Source: Verrucomicrobiales bacterium
Lineage (GTDB): Bacteria; Verrucomicrobiota; Verrucomicrobiia; Verrucomicrobiales; Verrucomicrobiaceae
Reading direction: 5' to 3'
Assembly (NCBI GenBank): GCA_003506995.1
Contig: DNXB01000189.1
Location: forward strand, 1-12,705
Length of the DNA stretch: 12,705 nucleotides
The translations under genes and the position numbers were made by a program. Positions 1 to 7,802 of this stretch are shown here, piece after piece (the stretch's first letter is position 1; every line of letters starts with the position of its first letter). The notes beneath the pieces were generated by a model. The model did no database searches and was not told the origin of the DNA. It saw nothing but the letters and a program-made list of their open reading frames with translations.

Positions 1-385
1 CCAGCGCATTGACAAAGCCGGTCATGACTGACTTCGACACAAAGCGCATCACATCACCGATCCGGGCGAAGCCCGCGATGATCTGAATCACACCCGTCAG
101 CAGCGTGGCGACGAGCAGGTATTGCAGCCCGTGCTCTTTGACGAGCGTGACCATGAGCAATGCCATGGCCCCGGTGGCGGCGGAGATCATGCCGGGCCGT
201 CCGCCGAAAAAAGCGGTGACCACCGCGATGCAGAACGAGGCATACAGCCCCACCTTCGGGTCAACGCCGGCGATGATGGAAAACGCAATGGCCTCCGGGA
301 TAAGCGCGAGCGCGACGACGATGCCCGCGAGCAGATCAGCGCGGACGTTGGAGAACCATTCTTGGGAGAGATTTTTGGAGAACAT
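1..385 (-). CDS. SulP-family anion transporter, N-terminal part (runs off left edge)
   Basis: About 128 residues can be read from an ATG at 385-383 to the window edge without a stop. The frame is hydrophobic and carries the SulP signature near residues 33-50 (IPEAIAFSIIAGVDPKVGLY), followed by FFGGRPGMISAATGAMALLM and a stretch ending in MTGFVNAL. These match the first transmembrane helices of SulP/SLC26 permeases, which move sulfate, bicarbonate or other anions, often with Na+ or H+. The pattern resembles the general SulP clade typified by Bacillus YvdB/YbaR more than cyanobacterial BicA (from memory). The C-terminal STAS domain, if present, is outside the window. No strong Shine-Dalgarno precedes the ATG; an in-frame GTG at 400-398 is an alternative start. 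Family assignment is firm; the substrate cannot be told from this part. Confidence 0.88.
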   Translation of the reverse strand, partial: MFSKNLSQEWFSNVRADLLAGIVVALALIPEAIAFSIIAGVDPKVGLYASFCIAVVTAFFGGRPGMISAATGAMALLMVTLVKEHGLQYLLVATLLTGVIQIIAGFARIGDVMRFVSKSVMTGFVNAL

Positions 386-450
386 GAAGACAGGGGACAC
401 GGAAAGATGGGGGAAGCTTCTCCAGCCCGTGTGCCGGAGAAAGCAGCGTG

Positions 451-472
451 CCTCATCACGATCTGGATGAGG
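451..472. repeat. 7-bp perfect inverted repeat upstream of the SulP gene
   Basis: Arms CCTCATC (451-457) and GATGAGG (466-472) are perfectly complementary and enclose the 8-nt loop ACGATCTG. The element lies about 65 nt upstream of the SulP start codon, in its probable promoter or 5' untranslated region. It could be an operator half-site pair or a small leader hairpin. Only the symmetry is seen; function is inference. Confidence 0.4.
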
Positions 473-533
473 TTTGAAAGGATGCATGGAGCCTCAGCCC
501 GCAGACACGCCTGCCTGCTGACTTCATAAGCCC

Positions 534-562
534 AACTGCCCCGCGCTACGGCGGGGTCAGTT
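534..562 (-). terminator. Strong GC-rich stem-loop, possible terminator
   Basis: AACTG-CCCCGC (534-544) pairs with GCGGGG-(T)-CAGTT (551-562), giving 11 base pairs with one bulged T and a 6-nt loop. It lies between the stop of the stress-protein gene and the SulP start. On the minus strand no run of T follows the stem, so it is not a classical intrinsic terminator. It may still stabilise a 3' end or act as a U-less terminator. Confidence 0.4.
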
Positions 563-645
563 CAGGAGTGACGAGGATGGACGGCATGCTTTTCAAAACA
601 GGACGTGCAGAGTCGGGAGATGTGCCTCTGGTGCAAGCTGCGAAT

Positions 646-679
646 GCTGCGGCAAGACGAGGCAGAACGCTGCCGCAGC
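646..679 (-). terminator. 9-bp stem-loop just after the stress-protein stop codon
   Basis: GCTGCGGCA (646-654) and TGCCGCAGC (671-679) form a perfect 9-bp stem with a 16-nt loop. It starts about 10 nt downstream of the TGA (692-690) of the universal stress protein gene, the expected place for a transcript 3' end. No T-run follows on the minus strand, so a terminator or an mRNA-stabilising hairpin are both possible. Confidence 0.45.
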
Positions 680-689
680 CCAGTTCCGC

Positions 690-1604
690 TCAAACCTCCG
701 CAGGTTTCACCACGAGCATGGAGCACGCGCTTTGAATCAGCACACGCTCAACGGTGGAGCCTAACAGCAGGTAACGCAGATTCGTGCGGCCAAGCGCACC
801 GATGATGATGAGGTCCGCGCCCGCCTCACGCGCATGATCGGCGATGCCACGGCCCGTTTTGCGATCTTCGTGCAGAACTTCCAAGTGGGTGAGACCTTCA
901 GCGCTGCTTTGGATGAATTCGTGCAAATGCGTCTGGAGCGCCGTGGTCAGTTCATCACGCGGAGCCAGTGTGGCATTGACCATGCTCAGCCCGGACTCGC
1001 CAAACGGTCCCATGACCGGCAGCATCGAGCCGGGGTCCGCCCAGACATGGAGAAAATCCACGCTGGCATGGTCTTGCAGCGCCATCTCACGCGTCAGGGC
1101 CAGCACGCGCTGCGCATGCTCGGAGAAATCAACACAGGCCACGATCTTTTGAAACGGCTGCGACTGATCCGCGCGCACCAGCAGCACATGCGCCGCCGAT
1201 TTACGCGCCAGCTTGCTGGACACGGAGCCCGCGCCCACGGAGTTCTCACCCGCACCCGCGATGCCTGCCACCAGCAGATCAGCGTCCAGAGACTTCGTGT
1301 GCTCCAGGATCTCATGCAGCGGCACGCCAATGACCAGCGTGATCGTGCATCCAGCCGGGAGGTCGGATTGCGCCAGCCAGCTCTCCAATGCCTGCCTGCC
1401 GCCTGCCGTTGAATATTGAGCCGCGGAATCGAATGCCTCGCCACGGCTCTCTGCCAGAGAAGCCAGGGCATGAGAATCAATGACATGCAGCACATGCAAG
1501 CTGGCGCCGTGATGCAGCGCCAGACGGCGGGCCTGCTCCAATGCCGCGCGTGAGCCGGTGGAAAAATCGACCGCGACGAGGATGGTTTGGAGAGAGGTGT
1601 TCAT
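690..1604 (-). CDS. Tandem universal stress protein (two UspA domains)
   Basis: The 304-residue product contains two UspA folds in tandem, about residues 5-145 and 152-303. Each begins with the typical first strand and Asp (ILVAVDFS at 8-15, KIVACVDFS at 153-161). The second domain has the ATP-binding signature G-x2-G-x9-G-S in full (G269, G272, G282, S283, in GALGRTNLRYLLLGS). The first domain has a near-match with one residue less between the glycines (around 114-127), so nucleotide binding there is less certain. Such cytoplasmic proteins bind ATP and are induced by starvation, osmotic or other stress in several bacteria. The ATG at 1604 has no obvious Shine-Dalgarno. A DUF2934 gene ends 21 nt upstream on the same strand, so the two are probably cotranscribed. 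Family is certain; the specific stress is unknown. Confidence 0.93.
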   Translation of the reverse strand: MNTSLQTILVAVDFSTGSRAALEQARRLALHHGASLHVLHVIDSHALASLAESRGEAFDSAAQYSTAGGRQALESWLAQSDLPAGCTITLVIGVPLHEILEHTKSLDADLLVAGIAGAGENSVGAGSVSSKLARKSAAHVLLVRADQSQPFQKIVACVDFSEHAQRVLALTREMALQDHASVDFLHVWADPGSMLPVMGPFGESGLSMVNATLAPRDELTTALQTHLHEFIQSSAEGLTHLEVLHEDRKTGRGIADHAREAGADLIIIGALGRTNLRYLLLGSTVERVLIQSACSMLVVKPAEV

Positions 1605-1625
1605 AAGAGGCGGTTGGTGGTGTCC

Positions 1626-1865
1626 TCACGTCCCCACCAGTGCGTGCTCGGCGATCAGCTCCGTTTCAGCGGCCAGCCAATGCGTCACGTTATCGCCGTC
1701 TGGCGCATTCTGATGTTGAAACTTGAGATAGGCTCTGTGGGCGACTTCATCCTCGGTGGGAACAAAAGGCGTGGCATTGCCAGCCAGCGGCTCCGTTGCA
1801 TCCAAAGTTGCGGCGGCGGTAAAAGGCTTTTGTGCCTCAGTGTCGGGCGTGGGATGAGGTGTCAT
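1626..1865 (-). CDS. Small DUF2934-family protein
   Basis: This 79-residue acidic protein has a low-complexity N-terminal half rich in Pro, Ala and Thr and a C-terminal motif at about residues 38-72: EDEVAHRAYLKFQ followed by PDGDNVTHWLAAETEL. The pattern (helix with A-x-x-A/RAY, then a P-D/G turn, then HWLxAExEL) is characteristic of DUF2934, a short domain of unknown function common in proteobacteria, acidobacteria and verrucomicrobia. I chose the ATG at 1865; the frame stays open to a GTG at 1919 (97 residues), but that extension adds no family-like sequence. Neither start has a good Shine-Dalgarno. It ends with TGA 21 nt before the universal stress protein start, so a two-gene stress unit is plausible. 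No biochemical role is known for the domain. Confidence 0.75.
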   Translation of the reverse strand: MTPHPTPDTEAQKPFTAAATLDATEPLAGNATPFVPTEDEVAHRAYLKFQHQNAPDGDNVTHWLAAETELIAEHALVGT

Positions 1866-2103
1866 AACACTGCGAACATAAGACTTCGATTTCGCGCTAG
1901 AAATGGGGTGTTCACCCACCCTCGACTTTCATCGCTTGCCACAGGAGCAGCCAGCATGGGTTCTGTCGGCGCATGATCATCTCCATTCTTTTCCTGCTGA
2001 TCGGCGTGGCGAGTTGGCATGGTTTGGCGGCATGCTATTTGTGGATGGTGCGGTGGCCGGCTTCGTGAATATCAAGCGGGTGATGGTTGCGCTGAGCGCG
2101 CTT
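1866..2103. other. Intergenic region between mrpG and the DUF2934 gene
   Basis: This 238-base stretch should carry the end of the Mrp transcript and the promoter of the DUF2934/stress-protein pair. A small palindrome with arms GGGTG/CACCC and a TT centre lies at 1906-1917, about 40 nt upstream of the DUF2934 ATG; it is too short to be more than a hint. Next to the mrpG stop there is only a weak 4-bp hairpin (2089-2099) and no T-run, so no intrinsic terminator is apparent. A speculative short ORF on the plus strand is listed separately. Confidence 0.5.
1973..2068 (+). CDS. Speculative 31-residue hydrophobic peptide
   Basis: An ATG at 1973 opens 31 codons to a TGA at 2066-2068. About 24 of the residues form one continuous hydrophobic segment (IISILFLLIGVASWHGLAAC and on to YLWMV), enough for a single transmembrane helix, with a short polar end. 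No Shine-Dalgarno lies directly upstream, but a six-codon ORF starting at ATG 1956, with AGGAG at 1943-1947 and 8-nt spacing, ends in a TGA that overlaps this ATG as ATGA (1973-1976), a layout that permits translational coupling. It occupies a gap free of other genes and runs opposite to its neighbours. A frame this short can arise by chance in GC-rich DNA, so this is a candidate only, without a known family. Confidence 0.2.
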   Translation: MIISILFLLIGVASWHGLAACYLWMVRWPAS

Positions 2104-2457
2104 TTAGCTGCCCAGCGTCTTCCGATCCTCGCTGTAGCGGTCTTTCAGTTCGTCGGCCACGGTGCCTTTCCAGAAGGGCACTTTCAGCAGATACGCGGCG
2201 CGCCCGATCATGTGCGCGGCGATCGGGGTCGTGAGGAAAATGAAAAGCAGCACCATGATGCATTTCGCGATGACGATGGGCGCGGGATACGCGACGGCGA
2301 CGCCGAGGAGGATGCAGCCGAGGCCGAGGCTGCCGGCTTTTGACGCGGCGTGCATGCGGGTGAAAAGGTCGGGAAATCGCACCAGCCCGAGCGCGGCCAC
2401 GAACATGAACCCGGCGCCGAGGAGCAGGAAGATCGCGGAGAGCACTTCAATCTTCAT
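2104..2457 (-). CDS. mrpG: Mrp antiporter subunit G
   Basis: The 117-residue product matches MrpG/MnhG/PhaG in length and sequence: an N-terminal hydrophobic helix, then VRFPDLFTRMHAASKAGSLG (about 26-45), which is the family hallmark, and two further membrane segments (GCILLGVAVAYPAPIVIA and IMVLLFIFLTTPIAAHMIGRAA). It is a small subunit of the seven-protein Mrp complex in the cytoplasmic membrane, which exchanges cytoplasmic Na+ (or K+) for external protons. The ATG at 2457 has a full Shine-Dalgarno AAAGGAGG (2465-2472) with a 7-nt spacer, lying inside mrpF. It overlaps mrpF by 11 nt and is the last gene of the operon. It stops with TAA. Confidence 0.96.
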   Translation of the reverse strand: MKIEVLSAIFLLLGAGFMFVAALGLVRFPDLFTRMHAASKAGSLGLGCILLGVAVAYPAPIVIAKCIMVLLFIFLTTPIAAHMIGRAAYLLKVPFWKGTVADELKDRYSEDRKTLGS

Positions 2458-2716
2458 CGGTCGGCCTCCTTTCGAGATAGCGGGCGAGCGCGACGGTGCC
2501 GAAGAAGCTGATCACGGCCATGACGGTGACGGCGTCGAGCAGCACGGGCTGGCCCATCCAGACGACGTAGGTCGCGATCATCCCGGCGATGATCATGCTC
2601 ATGAGGTCGAGCGCGATGACGCGATCGGGCAGGCTCGGCCCGCGCGCGAGCCGCACGAAGGCAAGCAGGAGCGCTCCCGCGAGCAGGACGAAGACGAGGG
2701 TGAGGACGATGTGCAT
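2447..2716 (-). CDS. mrpF: Mrp antiporter subunit F
   Basis: The 89-residue product has the MrpF pattern: an N-terminal helix (VLTLVFVLLAGALLLAFVRL), the conserved loop ARGPSLPDRVIALDLMSMI at about 24-42, then two hydrophobic segments and a charged tail ending in DED. MrpF is a small three-helix membrane subunit required for assembly and activity of the Mrp complex; the conserved Arg-Gly-Pro/Asp-Arg-Val region is typical. Length is normal for the family. It begins 3 nt after the mrpE stop with no visible Shine-Dalgarno, so translation is probably coupled to mrpE. Its last 11 nt overlap mrpG. Confidence 0.95.
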   Translation of the reverse strand: MHIVLTLVFVLLAGALLLAFVRLARGPSLPDRVIALDLMSMIIAGMIATYVVWMGQPVLLDAVTVMAVISFFGTVALARYLERRPTDED

Positions 2717-2719
2717 GGT

Positions 2720-3051
2720 TTAGCGCAGGAGGTCGAGGACGCGACGTTCGAGGGTCGATTTGATTTCGTGCCGGACGGCTTCGGGGTCGCCGACATACAT
2801 CGCGTGGACGTAGAGCACGCGGCGGTCGGTGGAGACGTCGATGCTCACGCTGCCGGGCGTCATGCTGATGAGGTTGGCGAGGAGCAGGATCTCGAAGTCC
2901 GTCTTCGCGTCGAGCGGGATGGCGAGCATCGCCGGGCGCATGTGATGCGTGGGCGTGAGCGCATCGTGGGCGACGCGCACGCTGGCGAGGACGAGCGCCT
3001 TCAAATAGAACGCGATGAAGAGCACGAGGCGCGGAAGCTTGAGCAGGAGTT

Positions 3052-3055
<4 letters not shown>
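2720..3055 (-). CDS. mrpE: Mrp antiporter subunit E, short form
   Basis: The 111-residue product carries the conserved core of MrpE: RLVLFIAFYLKALVLASVRV, a PTHHMRPAMLAIPL strand region, then DFEILLLANLISMTPGSVSI and RRVLYVHAMYVGD. Compared from memory with Bacillus MrpE (about 158 residues), roughly the first 50 residues, which hold the first two membrane helices, are missing. The start at 3055 is well supported: its ATG overlaps the mrpD stop as ATGA (3052-3055) and is preceded by GGGAGG (3061-3066) with 5-nt spacing. The same frame remains open upstream to 3256, but that part is arginine-rich and not membrane-like, so it is a shadow of mrpD. MrpE is needed for stable assembly of the Mrp complex; whether the short form works alone is inference. 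Confidence 0.92.
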
Positions 3056-4538
<1,483 letters not shown>

Positions 4539-4542
<4 letters not shown>

Positions 4543-4889
4543 GGTCGTTCGCTCCTTCCGAGTTGATCAAGGTCGTCCGTCTCCAGCGAGCTGTGAGCGC
4601 GGCGCGTTAGCGCGAGGGTGAAGGCGATCATCCCAAAGCTGATCACGATCGCGGTCAGGATGAGCGCCTGCGGCAGTGGATCGGCAAACGGCACGGGCAG
4701 CGCGTCGGCGCCTTCGGGAATGATCGGCGGCTGGCCGCGCGTGAGTCCGGCCGCGGTGAAGAGGAGCAGATTGACCGCCTGGGAAAAGAGCATCAGCCCG
4801 AGGATCAGCTTCACCATGCTGCGCCGGAGCATGAGGTAAAACGAGATGGCGTAGAGTCCGCCGATGACGATGGCCAGGGTCGTTTCCAT
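4539..4889 (-). CDS. mrpC: Mrp antiporter subunit C (NuoK-like)
   Basis: The 116-residue product is a three-helix membrane protein homologous to complex I NuoK. It shows the family pattern LMLRRSMVKLILGLMLFSQ followed by AVNLLLF, and the third helix PLPQALILTAIVISFGMIAF, where the Pro-Gln-Ala-Leu-x-Leu-Thr-Ala-Ile-Val-Ile motif is a hallmark. The ATG at 4889 directly follows the mrpB TAA with no gap and has GGAGG (4898-4902) with an 8-nt spacer. The end overlaps mrpD by 4 nt. In the complex, MrpC and its neighbours form the smaller membrane module between the MrpA and MrpD cores. Length and motifs are normal. Confidence 0.96.
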
Positions 4890-5309
4890 TTATTGATCCT
4901 CCGCCATGGTGAAAATGAGATGCACGGCGATGCCGGCGACGACGAGATAAACGCCGACATCGAAGAGCAGGGGCGTGCCGAATTTCAACTGGCCCGCGAG
5001 CAGCGTGGGCACCGAGCCGCCCCACAGTCCGGTCAGGAACGGCTGCCCCTGGAAAAGTCCGGGCAATCCGCTCAGTGCCGCGATGAGCAGGCCGGTGCCA
5101 ATGAGCATCGGCGGCGGCACGCGCAGCAATCGGCGCGCGGCGGGGATGCCGAAGGCAATGCCGTGGAGCGCGATGCCGCACGCGGCGACCAGTCCGCCGA
5201 TGAACCCTCCGCCGGGCTCATTGTGCCCGCGAACGAGCAGGACGATCGAGAAGGCGAGTTGCAGCGGCATGATGATGCGTGCCGCGGCGCGCAGGATGAG
5301 CGAATCCAC
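4890..5309 (-). CDS. mrpB: Mrp antiporter subunit B
   Basis: The 139-residue product has the MrpB/MnhB hallmark LLVRGHNEPGGGFIGGLVAA (about 25-44) after an N-terminal helix, with further hydrophobic segments IALHGIAFGI, MLIGTGLLIAALSGL and FDVGVYLVVAGIAVHLIFTM. Length fits the family (about 140). The start codon is GTG at 5309-5307, immediately after the mrpA TAA. This choice is supported by an almost perfect Shine-Dalgarno, AAAGGAGG (5318-5325), 8 nt upstream of the GTG and inside the end of mrpA. MrpB is a membrane subunit necessary for antiport in Bacillus and Staphylococcus complexes. The stop (TAA) abuts mrpC. Confidence 0.96.
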   Translation of the reverse strand: MDSLILRAAARIIMPLQLAFSIVLLVRGHNEPGGGFIGGLVAACGIALHGIAFGIPAARRLLRVPPPMLIGTGLLIAALSGLPGLFQGQPFLTGLWGGSVPTLLAGQLKFGTPLLFDVGVYLVVAGIAVHLIFTMAEDQ

Positions 5310-7613
5310 TTACCGATCCTCCTTTCGCGCGCCGGGCCGGAGCTTGAGCAGGGCAAAGACGCCGAGCGCGGCGACGCTGAGCACGGCGATTTCGCCGAGG
5401 GTGTCGAGCGCGCGGAAATCGACGAGGATGACGTTGACCACGTTGCGCCCCTGCGCGCGCAGGGCGTTTTCCGCGAAGTATTGGGACACGCGTTCGCCGC
5501 TCTCGACGTGCAGCGCCTTGAGCACGAGCAGCGTGATGACCAGACCCGCGACCCCCGCGAAGGCGGCGTCCCAGCGCCGCCGGCGCGGACTGGAGAGCGT
5601 GCTGAACTGCGGCAGATGCACGACGACGAGGACGAACAGCACAAGGGTGAGCGTCTCGACGAGGATCTGCGTGACCGCCAGGTCCGGCGCGCCGTAAAGC
5701 CCGTAGATCAGCGCCACGCTGTAGCCGACCACGCCGAGCGCGACGACCGCCGCGAGGCGCGAACGGGCATTCGCGGCGACGAGCGCGGCTGCGAGAACGA
5801 GCACGCCGATGGCGACTTCGTGAATGCGCACATCTTCAAATCCAATCCACAGCGTCGCCGGACCAAAGCGCACGAGCGCAAACGCGGCCAGCACTGTCGC
5901 GACGCCGAGCACGGTGAGCACATAGCCGCGCAGATAACCGTGCTGGAGCAAGCGCGTCTGGCCGGCGGCGACCGCGGTGAGCGCGCGCAATCCCAGTTCG
6001 TAACCGCGCTCCGGGCCGAAGCGCACGACCGGCGCGAGCCGCGCGGCCAGGGCGCGGCAGCGCTGGCGGAGGAAATAGACGAACACGCCCGCGAGCACCG
6101 TGACCACGCTCAGGAGCAGCACGAGGTTCAGCCCGTGCCAGAGCTTCAGCTCCACCGTGGTTTCCTTGGCGCGAATGGCGCTGACCGCGGCGCTGACCAG
6201 CGGCCGGTCCACGAGGCTGGGAAACAATCCAGCGACCAGGGCGAGCGCGGCGAGCACCGCCGGCCCGAGCCAGAGTGCGAGCGGCGGTTCGTGCATCGGC
6301 TTCGCGGGAAGCTGCCTCGCGCCGTGGAAAGGCCGAAACCCAACGATGATCGCCACCGCGACCATGAGGATATTCGCGCCGACACCCGCCGCGGTGATGA
6401 GCATTGCACCACTCGGCGCCGCGAGCTTCGCCTCGTAGAGCAGCTCTTTGCTGATGAAACCAAGCAACGGCGGGAACCCGCTCATCGAGAGCGCCGCCGC
6501 GCCCGCCGCCAGCGCGGTGATCGGCATGACCTTGAACAAGCCGCCGAGCGAGCGCACATCGCGCGTGCCGGTTTCGTGATCGACCGCGCCAGCGACCATA
6601 AAAAGCGCGCCTTTGTAGAGCGAATGCACGATGAGGAAAACCGCCGCGGCCTTCGTCGCCAGCGTGGTGCCGATGCCGAGCAGCAGCGTGAGAGTGCCGA
6701 GCCCGCTGACGGTCGAGTAGGCGAGCAGGCGCTTGAGATCGGTCTGCGGCAGCGCGAGCAGCGCGCCGGTGAGCATCGTCGCCGCGCCGACGCCCGTGAC
6801 GACGGTGTGCCACACGTCCGTGCCGCCGAGCAGCGGATTGAAGCGGCCGAGCAGAAAGACGCCGGCTTTCACCATCGTGGCGGAATGCAAATACGCGCTG
6901 ACCGGCGTGGGCGCGGCCATCGCGCCGGGCAGCCAGAAATGAAACGGCACCTGCGCGGATTTGGTGAACGCGCCCGCGAGCACGAGGAGCAGGATCGGCA
7001 GATAAAGCGCGTGATGGCGGAGGACGTCGGCATTTTCCAGCAAAGCGGAGAAGGAAAACGTCCCGCCCACTTGCCCGATCAAAATAAATCCGGCGAGCAG
7101 CGCCAGCCCGCCGCCGCCGGTGACGAGCAGCGCCTGCAAGGCCGCGGCGCGCGACTTTGTTTCCTCGTGATTGAATCCGATGAGCAGATACGACGAGAAG
7201 CTCGTCAGCTCCCAGAAGATGAACATCACGATGAGATTGTCCGCCGCGACGAGTCCGAGCATCGAGCCCATGAAGAGCAGCAGGAATCCAAAGAACCGCC
7301 CTTCGTGGCGATGCCCGTGCAGATAGCCGCCCGCGTAGATGAGGATGAGCGCGCCGATGCCGGCGATGAGCAGCAGAAAAAGCAGGCTCCAGCCATCGAC
7401 GCGAAAGGCGAGATCGAGGCCGAGCGCCGGCACCCACGGCCGGCTCTCCAAGATCACTTCTCCACCAGAGACCGCTGGCACGAGGGTGGCGAACCAGGCC
7501 GTGACCGCGACCACCGGCAGCGCCAGCGCCCAGCCCGTCGCGCCGCGCAGGAGGCGGTGCAGCATCGGCGCCGCAGCGGCGAGAACGAAGATCGTGATGA
7601 GAACCGTGAGCAT
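5310..7613 (-). CDS. mrpA: Mrp antiporter subunit A (NuoL-like core with MbhD/MbhE-type tail)
   Basis: The 767-residue product is the largest Mrp subunit. Residues about 60-420 form the NuoL-like transporter fold (PF00361) with the conserved charged residues visible: Glu135 in FIFWELTSFSSYLLIGF, Lys218 in GAFTKSAQVPFHFWLPG, Lys249 in HSATMVKAGVFLL, Lys334 in LYKGALFMVAGA and Glu390 in GFISKELLYEA. The last quarter carries the MbhD-like segment (LIYGLYGAPDLAVTQILVET) and the MbhE-like segment (ALDTLGEIAVLSVAALGVFA), so this is the full group-1 MrpA and not a shortened form. The ATG at 7613 directly follows an in-frame TAG (7616-7614), so no longer start exists; no Shine-Dalgarno is seen. It is the first gene of the operon, divergent from the PF07399 antiporter. 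Confidence 0.97.
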   Translation of the reverse strand: MLTVLITIFVLAAAAPMLHRLLRGATGWALALPVVAVTAWFATLVPAVSGGEVILESRPWVPALGLDLAFRVDGWSLLFLLLIAGIGALILIYAGGYLHGHRHEGRFFGFLLLFMGSMLGLVAADNLIVMFIFWELTSFSSYLLIGFNHEETKSRAAALQALLVTGGGGLALLAGFILIGQVGGTFSFSALLENADVLRHHALYLPILLLVLAGAFTKSAQVPFHFWLPGAMAAPTPVSAYLHSATMVKAGVFLLGRFNPLLGGTDVWHTVVTGVGAATMLTGALLALPQTDLKRLLAYSTVSGLGTLTLLLGIGTTLATKAAAVFLIVHSLYKGALFMVAGAVDHETGTRDVRSLGGLFKVMPITALAAGAAALSMSGFPPLLGFISKELLYEAKLAAPSGAMLITAAGVGANILMVAVAIIVGFRPFHGARQLPAKPMHEPPLALWLGPAVLAALALVAGLFPSLVDRPLVSAAVSAIRAKETTVELKLWHGLNLVLLLSVVTVLAGVFVYFLRQRCRALAARLAPVVRFGPERGYELGLRALTAVAAGQTRLLQHGYLRGYVLTVLGVATVLAAFALVRFGPATLWIGFEDVRIHEVAIGVLVLAAALVAANARSRLAAVVALGVVGYSVALIYGLYGAPDLAVTQILVETLTLVLFVLVVVHLPQFSTLSSPRRRRWDAAFAGVAGLVITLLVLKALHVESGERVSQYFAENALRAQGRNVVNVILVDFRALDTLGEIAVLSVAALGVFALLKLRPGARKEDR

Positions 7614-7802
7614 CTAATTTGGGGCCAAAGAGATGCGACGTACGCGATGTAACCGGCGAACAGCAACCCGAATTCACTCAAATCAAAAGACACCAGGCCG
7701 GTGAGAAAGAGAGGAAAAGGAAATGGAACGTTGACTCAGAATGAAGGATCCGGGCTGATGTCCTTCTTTACATCATGAGCACACTTGATAAGTCCCCTCA
7801 CG
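7614..7802. promoter_or_regulatory. Divergent intergenic region between mrpA and the PF07399 antiporter
   Basis: These 189 bases must hold the promoters for the Mrp operon (leftward) and for the antiporter (rightward). A purine-rich tract on the plus strand (about 7703-7726) gives a pyrimidine-rich leader in the mrp direction. TTGACT at 7731-7736 resembles a -35 box for the rightward gene, but no good -10 follows at the right distance. A dyad at 7756-7775 is listed separately. I looked for an obvious Na+/Li+ riboswitch (nhaA-I or DUF1646 type) and could not recognise one by eye. Confidence 0.5.
7756..7775. promoter_or_regulatory. 6-bp dyad, possible operator
   Basis: TGATGT (7756-7761) and ACATCA (7770-7775) are perfect inverted arms around an 8-nt centre. 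The site lies 27 nt before the antiporter ATG at 7803 and within the shared divergent region. The form is that of a dimeric regulator site, but the arms are short and could be chance. Confidence 0.3.

Larger units (their letters stand above)
386..689. other. Intergenic region between uspA-like gene and SulP gene
   Basis: This 304-base stretch separates two minus-strand genes. I see no convincing gene in it: the frames that cross it are not protein-like. It holds three inverted repeats, listed separately (451-472, 534-562, 646-679). It should contain the 3' end of the stress-protein transcript and, if the SulP gene is transcribed on its own, its promoter. I could not identify a convincing -35/-10 pair. 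Confidence 0.6.

Noticed and set aside
1094..1495. Alternative frames over the universal stress protein gene
   Set aside because: They are Trp/Arg/Cys-rich shadows without domain features; the 304-residue UspA frame explains the region.
4893..7652. A 919-codon open frame on the plus strand opposite mrpA and mrpB
   Set aside because: It is an antisense shadow caused by GC-rich codon bias. Its product is an Arg/Glu/His/Gln-rich polymer with no domain, and the other strand encodes a clear, motif-complete MrpA and MrpB.
7652..7702. Inverted repeat ACCGGC / GCCGGT in the divergent region
   Set aside because: Arms are only 6 bp with a 39-nt loop, expected by chance in GC-rich DNA.
7614..7802. A Na+ or Li+ riboswitch upstream of the antiporter
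   Set aside because: Such motifs occur upstream of antiporter genes in some bacteria, but by eye I see no long conserved helical scaffold here. A covariance-model search with the nhaA-I, nhaA-II and DUF1646 models would decide; a significant hit would reverse this.
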